A stretch of DNA of 64,000 nucleotides from Polynucleobacter sp. MWH-UH24A (lineage in GTDB: Bacteria > Pseudomonadota > Gammaproteobacteria > Burkholderiales > Burkholderiaceae), in contig NZ_CP061292.1 of assembly GCF_018687475.1 (NCBI RefSeq), forward strand, positions 496,001 to 560,000, given 5' to 3'. Every line of letters starts with the position of its first letter. Position 1 is the stretch's first letter. A program made the translations under genes and the position numbers. The notes under the pieces were generated by a model. The model searched no databases. It had not been told where the DNA came from and saw only the letters and a program-made list of their open reading frames with translations. Below are positions 49,304-59,223 of this stretch, piece after piece.

Positions 49304-51166
49304 ATGGCCTTATTACAAATCGCTGAACCTGGAATGGCACTAGCACCTCATGAGCGCAAGGTGGCGATTGGAATTGATTTGGGAACGACCAACTCCTTAG
49401 TTGCAGTGGTTCGAGATGCCTTACCCAAGGTCTTAACCAATGCTGCTGGTCAGGCTTTATTTCCTTCGGTGATTCGGTATTTACCAGACGGTAGAACTCA
49501 GGGGGGATTTGAGGCTTTAGCCCATGTGATCAAAGACCCCAAAAATACGATTGTCTCGGTAAAGCGTTTTATGGGACGTGGTTTAAATGATTTCACGCAA
49601 CACGACTTTCCATATGCATTGATTGATGAGCCTGGCATGGTCAAGTTGCGAACCGTCGCAGGGGATAAAAGCCCAGTGGAGGTGAGCGCAGAGATCTTGG
49701 CGCGATTGCGCCAACTCGCTGAGGACTCTGTGCAAGATGAAATTGTTGGTGCAGTGATTACTGTGCCAGCCTACTTTGATGATGCCCAGCGTCAGGCTAC
49801 CAAAGATGCTGCTAAGCTTGCCGGACTTCATGTTCTGCGTCTACTTAATGAGCCCACTGCAGCAGCAATTGCGTATGGCTTAGATAATGCCTCGGAAGGT
49901 ATTTATGCCGTCTATGATCTTGGCGGCGGCACTTTTGATATCTCGATTTTGCGAATGAGTAAGGGCGTGTTTGAAGTTTTATCCACCGGCGGGGATTCCG
50001 CCTTGGGAGGCGATGACTTTGATCGGCTTATATATATGTGGATGATTCAAGAGACTCAGCTTTCAAGTCTTGAGCCACAGGATCAACGAGCGTTACTGAG
50101 TGCGGCCAAGCGTGCCAAAGAAGAATTAAGCGAAGTGACCGAGACCTCGATTGAGCTCACGCTGATGAACGGACAACCCATCTCCTTGGTGCTCACCCGC
50201 GACCAATTTGAGAGGCTGACTAAGCCTTTAGTGGATAAGACCATGGTTTCTGTTCGCAAAGCACTGCGTGATGCTCAGCTCCAAGTGGGTGATGTGAAGG
50301 GCGTGGTGATGGTTGGTGGCGCTACGCGAATGGCACATGTTCAAGCAAGCGTTGGTGCATTTTTCAAGACCCAGCCTCTAAATAACCTTGACCCCGATCA
50401 GGTGGTTGCTCTTGGTGCAGCGATGCAGGCCGATCTTCTAGCAGGGAATCAATCTAAGAATAATGAGTGGTTATTACTTGATGTCATCCCACTGTCCCTT
50501 GGATTGGAGACCATGGGCGGCCTTGTAGAAAAAATTATTCCTCGCAATACACCCATACCGGTCGCTAGGGCACAAGATTTCACAACCTTTAAAGATGGTC
50601 AGACCGGTCTAGCGCTGCATATTGTGCAGGGCGAGCGTGAGGTCGTCGATGCGTGCCGATCATTGGGGCATTTTGAGCTCAAAGGAATTCCTCCAATGGT
50701 TGCTGGTGCTGCACGGATTCGAGTGACATTCCAGGTCGACGCCGATGGACTTTTATCGGTACATGCGATTGAACAAAGTTCCGGAGTCCAGGCATCGATT
50801 GAGATCAAACCCTCCTATGGACTCAGTGATGCTGAGATTGCACGCATGTTGCAAGATGGATTTCAGGCGGCTGGCGATGATATGCACGCTCGTGCATTGC
50901 GCGAGGAGCAGGTGGAGGCAAGGCGCTTATTGGAAGCAGTGGGTGCTGCACTGCAAGAGGACGGTGATTTGTTAACGGATGTTGAGCGCGCCTTAATTCG
51001 TAAAGAGATGGCCCTGTTGCAAACCCTTTTAGAATCGGAAACGAACAGTGATGTGTTACGCAAAGCCATTGAAAAAGCTGCGAAGACCACTGATCCGTTT
51101 GCTGAAAAGCGCATGAATGCGAGTATTCAGCGCGCACTGACTGGAAAAAATGTTGCTGAAATTTAA
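49304..51166 (+). CDS. hscA: Hsp70-type chaperone HscA
   Basis: Specialised Hsp70 for cluster transfer from IscU. Length is 620 residues. ATPase domain motifs are [28 protein letters not shown] and [11 protein letters not shown]; the substrate-binding domain starts near 400 ([14 protein letters not shown]). The residue after the conserved GG in VPAYF is normal for the family. It lies 11 bases after hscB. Confidence 0.97.
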   Translation: MALLQIAEPGMALAPHERKVAIGIDLGTTNSLVAVVRDALPKVLTNAAGQALFPSVIRYLPDGRTQGGFEALAHVIKDPKNTIVSVKRFMGRGLNDFTQHDFPYALIDEPGMVKLRTVAGDKSPVEVSAEILARLRQLAEDSVQDEIVGAVITVPAYFDDAQRQATKDAAKLAGLHVLRLLNEPTAAAIAYGLDNASEGIYAVYDLGGGTFDISILRMSKGVFEVLSTGGDSALGGDDFDRLIYMWMIQETQLSSLEPQDQRALLSAAKRAKEELSEVTETSIELTLMNGQPISLVLTRDQFERLTKPLVDKTMVSVRKALRDAQLQVGDVKGVVMVGGATRMAHVQASVGAFFKTQPLNNLDPDQVVALGAAMQADLLAGNQSKNNEWLLLDVIPLSLGLETMGGLVEKIIPRNTPIPVARAQDFTTFKDGQTGLALHIVQGEREVVDACRSLGHFELKGIPPMVAGAARIRVTFQVDADGLLSVHAIEQSSGVQASIEIKPSYGLSDAEIARMLQDGFQAAGDDMHARALREEQVEARRLLEAVGAALQEDGDLLTDVERALIRKEMALLQTLLESETNSDVLRKAIEKAAKTTDPFAEKRMNASIQRALTGKNVAEI

Positions 51167-51183
51167 TTCATGAGATTGATGGA

Positions 51184-51522
51184 ATGACCCAAATCGTAGT
51201 GTTACCCCATTCTGAGTACTGCCCCGATGGTGCAGTGATCGAGGTTGAGCCGGGAACTAGCATTTGCGAGACCTTACTCGCCAATGATATTGAAATTGAA
51301 CATGCCTGCGATATGGTATGCGCTTGCACCACCTGTCATGTGATCGTGCGTGAAGGCTTTGGGAGTCTCAATGAGCCCGATGAAAATGAAGAAGATATGC
51401 TCGATCGCGCCTGGGGCCTGTCGCCACAGTCCCGTCTGTCGTGCCAAGCCATCGTGGCTAAAACGGATTTGGTCATTGAAATTCCCAAGTATTCGATTAA
51501 TCACGCCAAAGAAAATCATTAG
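51184..51522 (+). CDS. fdx: [2Fe-2S] ferredoxin of the isc operon
   Basis: Adrenodoxin-type ferredoxin supplying electrons for cluster assembly. Length is 112 residues. Ligands are Cys42, Cys48, Cys51 and Cys87, the same positions as in E. coli Fdx; an additional Cys46 lies between the first two. Start MTQIVVLPHSEYCPDG fits the family. IscX, which follows fdx in E. coli, is absent; an HNH gene is found instead. Confidence 0.97.
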   Translation: MTQIVVLPHSEYCPDGAVIEVEPGTSICETLLANDIEIEHACDMVCACTTCHVIVREGFGSLNEPDENEEDMLDRAWGLSPQSRLSCQAIVAKTDLVIEIPKYSINHAKENH

Positions 51523-51533
51523 TTCTCAATTCT

Positions 51534-51881
51534 ATGTTGGGTCGAATTCGCCAAAAGCAAATTGATTCAATCGAAGCGGTATCAGTCACCCCCAATCCGA
51601 TTATTTGTCCGATTTGTGAGCGTGAGATTCCTCCTGCTCAAATGGATGCGCATCATCTCATTCCGCGCTCAAAAGGTGGTAAAGAAACCCAGTATCTGCA
51701 TCGCATTTGCCATCGTCAGATCCATGCTCTATTTACCGAGACGGAGTTGGCTAGGCGCTTGAACTCTGCCGATGCAATTCGTGAGCATCCGCAGATGCAA
51801 CGCTTTATTGAGTGGGTCAAAAATAAGCCAGACGGCTTTTATGAGCGGGTTGCTAAAAGCACCCGCCTTAAAGAGCGGTAA
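51534..51881 (+). CDS. HNH-motif protein
   Basis: A 115-residue protein with a zinc-ribbon HNH module: CPICEREIPPAQMDAHHLIPRSKGG, then YLHRICHRQIHALF. The arrangement (C-x2-C, HH, C-x3-H) is typical of small HNH nucleases. The N- and C-terminal parts are not recognised. It starts 11 bases after fdx, on the same strand, and converges with lysS two bases away, so it looks like the last gene of the isc operon. A DNA-cleaving role is inferred from the fold only; similar proteins are conserved in gammaproteobacteria and betaproteobacteria as putative HNH endonucleases. Confidence 0.8.
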   Translation: MLGRIRQKQIDSIEAVSVTPNPIICPICEREIPPAQMDAHHLIPRSKGGKETQYLHRICHRQIHALFTETELARRLNSADAIREHPQMQRFIEWVKNKPDGFYERVAKSTRLKER

Positions 51882-51883
51882 CT

Positions 51884-53428
51884 TTATTCGTCTTCCCGGC
51901 GCAAATGGGGAAACAAAATCACATCACGAATATTCGGTACATCGGTGAGTAGCATCACTAATCGATCGATACCAATACCGCAACCTCCAGTCGGAGGCAT
52001 GCCATATTCAAGTGCCCGAATGAAGTCGTGGTCAAAATACATCGCCTCCTCATCACCGGCATTTTTTTGCGCCACTTGCTTGCGAAAACGTTCAGCCTGA
52101 TCTTCGGCGTCATTGAGTTCTGAAAAGCCATTGGCAATTTCACGACCGGTAATAAAAAGCTCAAAGCGCTCGGTCACCCCTTTGCGGGAATCGGATTCAC
52201 GTGCTAATGGGCTTACTTCAATGGGGTAATCAATAATGTAGGTTGGATCCCAAAGATGCTCCTCAGCCACCAGTTCAAATAAGGCGAGCTGCAGGGCACC
52301 TAAGCCAGCATTTTTTATCGCAGGGGCATTGAGATCCTCGCCACCTTTTTTTAGTTCGCCTCGAATAAATTCAGGATCCTCTAGCTGAGTAGCGGTATAG
52401 GATTTCTTTGAGAGCGGGCTGTACTTTAAGATGGCTTCAGTAATCGTCAAGCGATCAAAGGGTTTGGCAAGATCGAGAGGCCGACCTTGGTGGGTGAGGG
52501 TCGCGGTTCCTTGGGCATCGATGGCAGCGCTACGAATGAGGTTTTCTGTGAAATCCATGAGCCACCGATAATCCGTATAGGCTGCATAAAACTCCATCAT
52601 CGTGAACTCAGGATTATGGCGAGGGCTCACACCTTCATTACGGAAATTGCGATTAATCTCAAAAACGCGTTCAAAGCCGCCTACAATCAGACGCTTTAGA
52701 TATAACTCTGGAGCGATGCGCAAAAACATTTGCATATCGAGTGCATTATGGTGAGTAATAAACGGTTTCGCGGCAGCACCACCGGGGATCGGGTGGAGCA
52801 TCGGCGTTTCAACCTCCATAAAGTGTGCTTCGGTCATGTGACGACGTAGCGATGTGATGACCTTGCTGCGTGCTAAGAAGGTATTTCGACTATCTGGATT
52901 CACAATCAAATCGACATAGCGTTGCCGATACTTCAATTCTTGATCAGCAAGCCCATGGAATTTATCGGGAAGAGGGCGCAAGGACTTACTCAAGAGCCTT
53001 AATATCGAACACTCAATCGAAAGTTCACCTTTATTGGTTTTAAATAAGTATCCTTCGGCTGCAATAATGTCGCCAAGATCCCAATGCTTAAATGCCCCAT
53101 GAATATCACTGCCGGTGAGATCATCGCTAATATAAAACTGGATTTGACCGCTGCGATCTTGAATGGTTGCAAAGCTGGCCTTGCCCATCACGCGCTTGAG
53201 CACCATCCGACCGGCAACTTTGATATGAATACGTTTATTCGCTAATTCTTCTTTATTAAATGAGTCGTAATGCTGATGAAGATCAGCTGCTAAGTGAGTG
53301 GGTACAAAATCATTGGGGTATGCAATTCCTGCTTGGCGCAGCTTTGCTAACTTCTCACGCCGCTCGGCAATGATGTGATTTTCATCCTGCGCTGGAATCG
53401 ATGGGTCTTGTTGGTCTAAGTTACTCAT
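51884..53428 (-). CDS. lysS: Lysyl-tRNA synthetase (class II)
   Basis: Charges tRNA-Lys. Length is 514 residues. An N-terminal OB-fold anticodon-binding domain (about 60-180, with [21 protein letters not shown]) precedes the class II catalytic core: motif 2 around [20 protein letters not shown] and motif 3 [18 protein letters not shown]. It is nine bases downstream of prfB, the same prfB-lysS order as in E. coli. Confidence 0.97.
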   Translation of the reverse strand: MSNLDQQDPSIPAQDENHIIAERREKLAKLRQAGIAYPNDFVPTHLAADLHQHYDSFNKEELANKRIHIKVAGRMVLKRVMGKASFATIQDRSGQIQFYISDDLTGSDIHGAFKHWDLGDIIAAEGYLFKTNKGELSIECSILRLLSKSLRPLPDKFHGLADQELKYRQRYVDLIVNPDSRNTFLARSKVITSLRRHMTEAHFMEVETPMLHPIPGGAAAKPFITHHNALDMQMFLRIAPELYLKRLIVGGFERVFEINRNFRNEGVSPRHNPEFTMMEFYAAYTDYRWLMDFTENLIRSAAIDAQGTATLTHQGRPLDLAKPFDRLTITEAILKYSPLSKKSYTATQLEDPEFIRGELKKGGEDLNAPAIKNAGLGALQLALFELVAEEHLWDPTYIIDYPIEVSPLARESDSRKGVTERFELFITGREIANGFSELNDAEDQAERFRKQVAQKNAGDEEAMYFDHDFIRALEYGMPPTGGCGIGIDRLVMLLTDVPNIRDVILFPHLRREDE

Positions 53429-53437
53429 AGCAGAATC

Positions 53438-54542
53438 TTACACGCCCTGTTTTAGGCTAGCCTCAATGAAAGCGTCAAGATCACCATCCAAGACTTTCTG
53501 AGTATTGGAGATCTCAACATTGGTTCGTAAATCTTTAATACGACTTTGGTCAAGTACGTAAGAGCGGATTTGGTGCCCCCAGCCCACATCGGTTTTGCTG
53601 GCCTCTAACTTGTCTTGCTCGGCTCGGCGTTTACGCATCTCATGTTCGTATAAGCGCGACTTGAGCATGCTCATTGCTTCAGCCCGGTTGCGATGTTGGC
53701 TTCGATCGTTTTGGCATTGCACCACAATGCCCGTTGGAATATGCGTAAGACGAACCGCAGAATCAGTCTTATTAATATGTTGACCACCAGCGCCCGATGC
53801 GCGATACGTGTCGGTGCGAATATCGGCGGGATTGACCTCAATCTCAATGGAGTCATCAATTTCAGGATAAACATAAATACTGGCAAATGAGGTATGGCGA
53901 CCACCGGATGAGTCAAATGGTGATTTACGAACTAAGCGATGAACCCCGGTTTCGGAACGGAGGTGACCATAGGCATATTCCCCATCGACTTTGATCGTGG
54001 CGCTTTTAATACCGGCAACATCACCATCCGACTCTTCCAAAATTTCTGTTTTATAGCCTTTACGCTCGCAGTATTTGAGGTATTGGCGATACAGCATGCT
54101 GGCCCAGTCGCATGCTTCGGTGCCGCCAGCCCCAGCCTGAATATCAATAAAGCAGTTGCAGGGATCCATTTCATTATGAAACATTCGCCTAAACTCGAGA
54201 TCGGCAATAATCGTTTCATACGAGGCAGCATCAGCCTCAAGCGATAACAAGGTATCTAAATCATTCTCAGCCCGAGCCAGGTCCATCAGCTCCATACTGC
54301 TAATAATATTTTGTTGCAAATCGGTTAGGGTATTAACTACGCCTTCGAGTAATTTTTTTTCTTTGCCAAAGGCTTGAGCTTGTTTAGGGTCATCCCAGAT
54401 TTTGGGATCTTCCAAAATATGATTGACTTCAATTAGACGGTTTGACTTCGTATCAAAGTCAAAGATACCCCCGTAGGGCATGCTCGCGAGCGAGGAGATC
54501 TTTGAAGGCGTTGGTAATTTGATTGAGTTGTTCGGCTTCCAT
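53438..54542 (-). CDS. prfB: Peptide chain release factor 2, with programmed +1 frameshift
   Basis: Reads UAA and UGA stop codons. The gene begins with ATG at 54542; 27 codons ([11 protein letters not shown]...LRGYL) lead to an in-frame TGA at 54461-54459. A +1 shift there continues as [13 protein letters not shown] to the stop at 53438, giving about 367 residues. Motifs are SPF (KSPFDSSG), the stop-codon recognition tripeptide of RF2, and GAGGQ for peptidyl-tRNA hydrolysis. A conceptual start at 54481 would be wrong. Followed by lysS. Confidence 0.97.
54458..54473 (-). promoter_or_regulatory. prfB programmed frameshift site
   Basis: On the minus strand the sequence is CGGGGGTATCTTTGAC. It has the slippery CTT codon, the in-frame TGA followed by C, and a G-rich Shine-Dalgarno-like stimulator just upstream, as in the RF2 autoregulation site of E. 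coli. Low RF2 favours the shift. Confidence 0.95.
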
Positions 54543-54565
54543 GAGCGAATTATAAGGGTAAGCGG

Positions 54566-56308
54566 CTATGGGAGTGAATCGTTAGCAGCTTCAATGATCA
54601 GTTGAATACGAGCCTCTTCACGAAAACGATCACTCACCAGCCGAAATGCTAAAAACGCGTGTTGCGGTAGTGTTTGGGTGCGATTAAACCAAACTCCAGT
54701 AAGGACGGGAGCGAGGTTTTCGTTCTTCAACAGAGGGCGAAGTTGAAGGCGTAAATGCTTATCCTTCATGAGCGATTGCTGAAGCACCTCGAATTCACCA
54801 TAGAAAAGCGGTTGCGGAAAACCTTGTCCCCAGATTTCCTGCATCAAGCGATCGGCGATTTCAACGGTGAACTGATCGGGGCCCAAAGAGCCATCATGGA
54901 TACAGCGCCGTTGCAAAATCTCATCATCGAGTAGGCTTGTGCTGATTTCGCAAAAGTGATGCTCAAAGTCATCAAAGTCAGATTGGCGAATGGTGAGTCC
55001 TGCCGCCATGGCATGACCACCAAACTTCAATATCAAGCCAGGATATTTTTTGGAGACTACATCAAGGGCATCGCGCAAATGAAAACCCTGAATCGATCGA
55101 CCGGAGCCGCGAAGCAATGGGGCACCGGATTCATCCTCAGCAGGCGCAAAAACGATGGTTGGGCGATTAAAGCGCTCTTTAAGTCGCGAAGCAACAATGC
55201 CCACCACACCTTGATGCCAATCGGGATGCCATAAGCAAAGCGCAGCTTGCTCATTCATTGATAAATGAGCTAGGCTCGCAAGCGCAGATTCTTGCATCCC
55301 GGACTCAATCACGCGCCGTTCTCGATTGATGCGGTCAAGCTCCTGCGCAAGAGACATCGCCCGAGTTTCATCGTCACACAGGAGCAGCTGAATCCCCAAG
55401 CTCATATCGGCTAAGCGTCCTGCTGCATTTAAGCGAGGCCCAATCGCAAATCCCAGATCAAAGGGGCTAGCGGTTCTCGGGTCTCTTGCGGCCACCTCAA
55501 ATAAAGCCAATAATCCTGCTGGAGCTTGACCCTGACGTATTTTTCTAAGACCGTGTGACACCAGAATGCGGTTATTGCGATCGAGTTGGGCAACGTCGGC
55601 GACTGTGCCAAGTGCCACCAAACTAAAGAGCTGCTCGACTTTTGGTTGCGTTGTATTTGTGAATACACCACGTTCGCGTAAGAGGGCTCGTAAGGCAATT
55701 AAAACGTAGAACATCACCCCAACCCCAGCAAGTGCCTTGCTTGCAAATCCACACCCGGGTTGGTTGGGGTTCACAATGGCGAGTGCATTTGGAAGTTGAT
55801 CGCTCGGTAGGTGGTGATCAGTGACCAGAACATCAATACCATGCGTCTTGGCGTAGTCAATTCCTTGGTGGCTCGCAATTCCGTTATCAACCGTAATTAA
55901 GAGCGATGGTCTTGGATTGAGTTCAAGTGCCATATCAACCACTTCAGGGGTTAGGCCATAGCCCATGGTGAAACGATTTGGAACCAAGTAGCCCAATTGC
56001 TCCTCTGAAGCCCCTAGCATGCGTAATCCTCGCATCCCAAGTGCGCAAGCCGTTGCACCATCACAGTCGTAATCGGCGACGATTACCATGGGTCGTTTTG
56101 AGGCAATCGCATCCGCCAATAACCGCGCCGCCGTCTCACATTCTTTTAGCGAAGCGGGTGGTAGTAACTGCTTTGCCTCTAGATTTAACTCGGAATGGTC
56201 TTGAATCCCTCGGGCTGCATACAAGCGAGCAAAGAGCGGATCCAAACCATGCGCTTCTAAATGTTCAACAACGTCATCGGGGTAGGCGCGTTGGCTAAAA
56301 ACACTCAT
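54566..56308 (-). CDS. recJ: Single-stranded-DNA exonuclease RecJ
   Basis: 5'-3' single-strand exonuclease of the RecF pathway and mismatch/base-excision repair. Length is 580 residues. DHH-family motifs are VIVADYDCDGATAC, TVDNGIASH and VTDHHLPSD, then the DHHA1 domain with GGHAMAAGL near 410 and a C-terminal OB-like domain. The start overlaps the upstream gene by four bases, and prfB follows 23 bases later. Confidence 0.96.
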   Translation of the reverse strand: MSVFSQRAYPDDVVEHLEAHGLDPLFARLYAARGIQDHSELNLEAKQLLPPASLKECETAARLLADAIASKRPMVIVADYDCDGATACALGMRGLRMLGASEEQLGYLVPNRFTMGYGLTPEVVDMALELNPRPSLLITVDNGIASHQGIDYAKTHGIDVLVTDHHLPSDQLPNALAIVNPNQPGCGFASKALAGVGVMFYVLIALRALLRERGVFTNTTQPKVEQLFSLVALGTVADVAQLDRNNRILVSHGLRKIRQGQAPAGLLALFEVAARDPRTASPFDLGFAIGPRLNAAGRLADMSLGIQLLLCDDETRAMSLAQELDRINRERRVIESGMQESALASLAHLSMNEQAALCLWHPDWHQGVVGIVASRLKERFNRPTIVFAPAEDESGAPLLRGSGRSIQGFHLRDALDVVSKKYPGLILKFGGHAMAAGLTIRQSDFDDFEHHFCEISTSLLDDEILQRRCIHDGSLGPDQFTVEIADRLMQEIWGQGFPQPLFYGEFEVLQQSLMKDKHLRLQLRPLLKNENLAPVLTGVWFNRTQTLPQHAFLAFRLVSDRFREEARIQLIIEAANDSLP

Positions 56309-57207
56309 GCCTGTAACTCGTCCCAGGTCGGCGGTTGTTTTTTATGCCAAAACTTCCACGCCGGGCTTTGATAGTCTTTGGCTCGAAGCGTTCGTTTGCG
56401 AATGTTCCCGGGAAAATCAATGACCGTAATTTCAAGGTCAGACTCCAGCATGGCTTGCATCAAGCGAGGCCATTCTTTATGCATGCCCTCTAACCATACA
56501 AAGGTATTGCTTGGCTGCTGTTCCCACTGAAGAGACTCGGGGTTTAAAAGGGGGATGCCACGCTGTGCAGCAATTGATGTCATCCAGGGATGATCACTAA
56601 TAACTTGACTTGCATTGGTTAATTCAGATGAATAAGTAATATCGGTTGCTTTACCAATTCCATAGACCCATACCGAATTAATCCGAGGTAATCCTTGGGC
56701 CTCGCGTGCCTCATTCATCGGGTGAATATGCCAGCGCATTTGGATCTCATTTTGAATCTTGCGCCACCGTTTAGCCAATCCTGGCACCACAGTATCCTTA
56801 GGGAGCCACCAATCGATATTGCGTCCTTTGGCTTGCGCCACACTGTGGGTGTACAGGGACGCATAATCACTTGCTGCATAAACCCAAGTATGGCCATTGT
56901 TTGAAATCGGAATCATTCCTTCTTCACCGAAAATGGTGTTTGCCTCCTCCATCAAGACGGTGACTTCATTTTGGGGTATGTCCAGCTCCGATAATGGAAG
57001 TAAGACGAGATGATCGCGGGTCGCATGCAGATGAACCGGTTCAATGCATAGCTGAACTTGATCATTTGGATTTTGATGCAAGGCCCTACCAAGAGCAAAT
57101 GAATCGCCAATCAGATAGCGCTCGTGCGGTAAGGCTTTGGGCGCACGCTCAAGCGCGTGGTCGAACTGATCCTCGCCGGATAGAAGAATGCTGATTTGTC
57201 GAGTCAT
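56305..57207 (-). CDS. RpfE-like / COG4255-type protein, function unknown
   Basis: A 300-residue protein when started at the ATG at 57207. The pattern fits the family named after Xanthomonas RpfE and sometimes mislabelled as a phosphoglycerate mutase-like regulator: a C-terminal region with TFVWLEGMHKEWPRLMQAMLESDLEITVIDFPG and an N-terminal region with LPLSELDIPQNEV. No catalytic residues are obvious to me. Its stop overlaps the recJ start (ATGA), so the two are probably translated together. Confidence 0.65.
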   Translation of the reverse strand: MTRQISILLSGEDQFDHALERAPKALPHERYLIGDSFALGRALHQNPNDQVQLCIEPVHLHATRDHLVLLPLSELDIPQNEVTVLMEEANTIFGEEGMIPISNNGHTWVYAASDYASLYTHSVAQAKGRNIDWWLPKDTVVPGLAKRWRKIQNEIQMRWHIHPMNEAREAQGLPRINSVWVYGIGKATDITYSSELTNASQVISDHPWMTSIAAQRGIPLLNPESLQWEQQPSNTFVWLEGMHKEWPRLMQAMLESDLEITVIDFPGNIRKRTLRAKDYQSPAWKFWHKKQPPTWDELQA

Positions 57208-57275
57208 GACCCTAATTTTAGGTGGCAATTACTCAACTTGCTCAGTACGTAGCGCCAATTGCTTAAACTGTGACA

Positions 57276-58538
57276 ATGTGGAAGATTCCAATTGAACTGG
57301 AGATAGGACTTAAGTACACGCGCTCGCGGCGTAGGAAGGCGGTTGGTCAACGCGATGGATTTCTTTCGTTTATCTCTGGGATCTCCATGGCTGGGATCGC
57401 ACTAGGGGTTGCGGCTCTCATTGTGGTGCTGTCCGTCATGAATGGGTTTCAGAAGGAGGTGCGAGACCGCATGCTTTCGGTTCTCTCGCACATTGAAATT
57501 ACCTCACCCAATGGCTTATCGAACTGGGAGCCAATCGCCGAAACGCTTGCAAAGCAAGCCCATGTTCTCGGGGTTGCCCCAATGGTGAGCTCGCAAGGTC
57601 TTCTCTCTCGAGCTGAATCGATGCGCGGGGTTGTTCTACGGGGGGTTGATCCAGCCCTAGAGGGTCGCGTATCGGATTTGCCCAAACAATTAATCGTGGG
57701 CTCAATCAGTGATTTGAAGCCTGGACAATTTGGGGTCGTACTTGGAACGCAGTTAGCGGGAACACTAGGTATTCGGGTTGGTGATCGTGTAAACCTATTG
57801 GTTCCGGAAGGTGATTTAACTCCTGCTGGGATGATGCCGCGAATGAGGGCTCTTCAGGTCGTTGGTATGGTGGACAGCGGTCATTATGAATACGACAGTA
57901 CCTTAGCGGTCATGCACTGGAAAGATGCCGCTGCCTTGTTACGAATGACCGACCCGACCGGTTTACGCGTCAAGGTCGATGACATGCAAAAGGCCCCTGA
58001 AATTGCGGTGCGCTTAGCGCAAGTCGTACCGCAAGCGCTCTGGGTTAGCGATTGGTCACGATCAAATCGCAATTGGTTTGCCGCAGTCCAAACTGAGAAA
58101 AAAATGATGTTCATCATCTTGACCTTGATTATTGCGGTGGCAGCATTTAATTTAGTTTCGACCTTAGTCATGACGGTGACGGACAAGCAGGCGGACATTG
58201 CGATTTTGCGAACAATGGGCGCAAGCGCTGGATTAGTACAACGCATATTTTTAGTGCAAGGTTTGGCAATCGGCCTATTGGGCTCACTGCTTGGGGTAGG
58301 GTTTGGATTACTCATCGCTTTAAATATTGATGTGATCGTCCCGTTTATCGAGACCCTCTTTCGGGTGCAGTTCTTACCGAGGGACATTTATTTCATTAGC
58401 CAGCTGCCATCGGATGTGCGTCTTGACGACGTATTGAAGGTGGGCATCATGGCATTTGTCCTTTCGATTCTTGCAACGATTTACCCAAGCCGCAGAGCAG
58501 CGCAAGTCAAACCAGCTGAGGCTTTGCGCTATGAGTAA
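57276..58538 (+). CDS. lolC: Lipoprotein-releasing system transmembrane protein LolC/LolE type
   Basis: Inner-membrane ABC permease that releases lipoproteins to LolA. Length is 420 residues from the ATG at 57276; a GTG two codons earlier is possible. Typical FtsX/LolC layout: one N-terminal helix (FISGISMAGIALGVAALIVVLSVMNGF), a periplasmic domain of about 200 residues, then three C-terminal helices (from about 270). Only one permease gene precedes lolD, suggesting the LolF-type single-permease system, as in other betaproteobacteria. The stop overlaps lolD by eight bases. Confidence 0.92.
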   Translation: MWKIPIELEIGLKYTRSRRRKAVGQRDGFLSFISGISMAGIALGVAALIVVLSVMNGFQKEVRDRMLSVLSHIEITSPNGLSNWEPIAETLAKQAHVLGVAPMVSSQGLLSRAESMRGVVLRGVDPALEGRVSDLPKQLIVGSISDLKPGQFGVVLGTQLAGTLGIRVGDRVNLLVPEGDLTPAGMMPRMRALQVVGMVDSGHYEYDSTLAVMHWKDAAALLRMTDPTGLRVKVDDMQKAPEIAVRLAQVVPQALWVSDWSRSNRNWFAAVQTEKKMMFIILTLIIAVAAFNLVSTLVMTVTDKQADIAILRTMGASAGLVQRIFLVQGLAIGLLGSLLGVGFGLLIALNIDVIVPFIETLFRVQFLPRDIYFISQLPSDVRLDDVLKVGIMAFVLSILATIYPSRRAAQVKPAEALRYE

Positions 58539-59217
58539 ACCGGTTCTCAAGGCCTCTCATCTTGCAAAAACCTATGGCGCAGGTATCAATGCAGTTGAGG
58601 TCCTTAAATCGGTTGAGTTGAAGTTAAGCCCAGCCGAGAAGGTAGCCATTGTCGGCTCATCGGGGTCTGGTAAGAGCACCTTACTTCACCTTTTAGGGGG
58701 ATTGGATACAGCTAGTGCTGGTGAGGTGGAATTGGCTGGTCAATTGCTCAATCGGATGAGCGCAAAGGAGCTCGATCGGATCCGCAATCAACACTTAGGG
58801 TTTGTGTACCAGTTTCATCATCTGCTTGATGAATTAAGCGCATTAGAGAATGTTGCTTTACCCCTTCGAATTCGAGGTTTGAGTCGGGAAGAGGCAGAAG
58901 CGCCAGCACAGATTCTGTTGGACGCAGTTGGTTTAGGAAAGCGTCTTCATCACACCCCGGCGGAGTTATCGGGAGGTGAGCGTCAACGCGTTGCCGTGGC
59001 GCGTGCTTTGGTTGGAAAACCGGATTGCGTATTGGCTGATGAGCCAACCGGTAACTTAGATACCGAAACAGCTGATCGAGTATTTGATCTAATGCTTGAT
59101 ATTGCTAAAGAGCAGGGCACCGGATTTTTGATCGTGACGCACGATCCAGTTCGGGCCAAACGGTGCGATCGTATTTTGCGCCTGACTCGCGGCATACTCG
59201 AGCCATTTAGGGAATAA
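58531..59217 (+). CDS. lolD: Lipoprotein-releasing system ATP-binding protein LolD
   Basis: ABC ATPase partner of the permease. It has 228 residues from the ATG at 58531, which overlaps the lolC stop; an open frame before it is inside lolC. Walker A GSSGSGKST (about 42), Q-loop region HLGFVYQFHHLLDELSALENV, ABC signature LSGGERQRVAVARAL and Walker B VLADEPTGNLD are present. The motif FHHLL is a LolD mark. tatD follows seven bases later. Confidence 0.96.
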   Translation: MSKPVLKASHLAKTYGAGINAVEVLKSVELKLSPAEKVAIVGSSGSGKSTLLHLLGGLDTASAGEVELAGQLLNRMSAKELDRIRNQHLGFVYQFHHLLDELSALENVALPLRIRGLSREEAEAPAQILLDAVGLGKRLHHTPAELSGGERQRVAVARALVGKPDCVLADEPTGNLDTETADRVFDLMLDIAKEQGTGFLIVTHDPVRAKRCDRILRLTRGILEPFRE

Positions 59218-59223
59218 GCATTG

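Noticed and set aside
54459..54481. Frameshift error or pseudogene at the 5' end of prfB
   Set aside because: The in-frame TGA sits in a perfect CTT-TGA-C context with a G-run, the known programmed site, so it is functional.
57884..58387. Minus-strand open frame of 167 codons within lolC
   Set aside because: Antisense to the membrane helices of LolC; composition reflects the other strand and no start signal is present.
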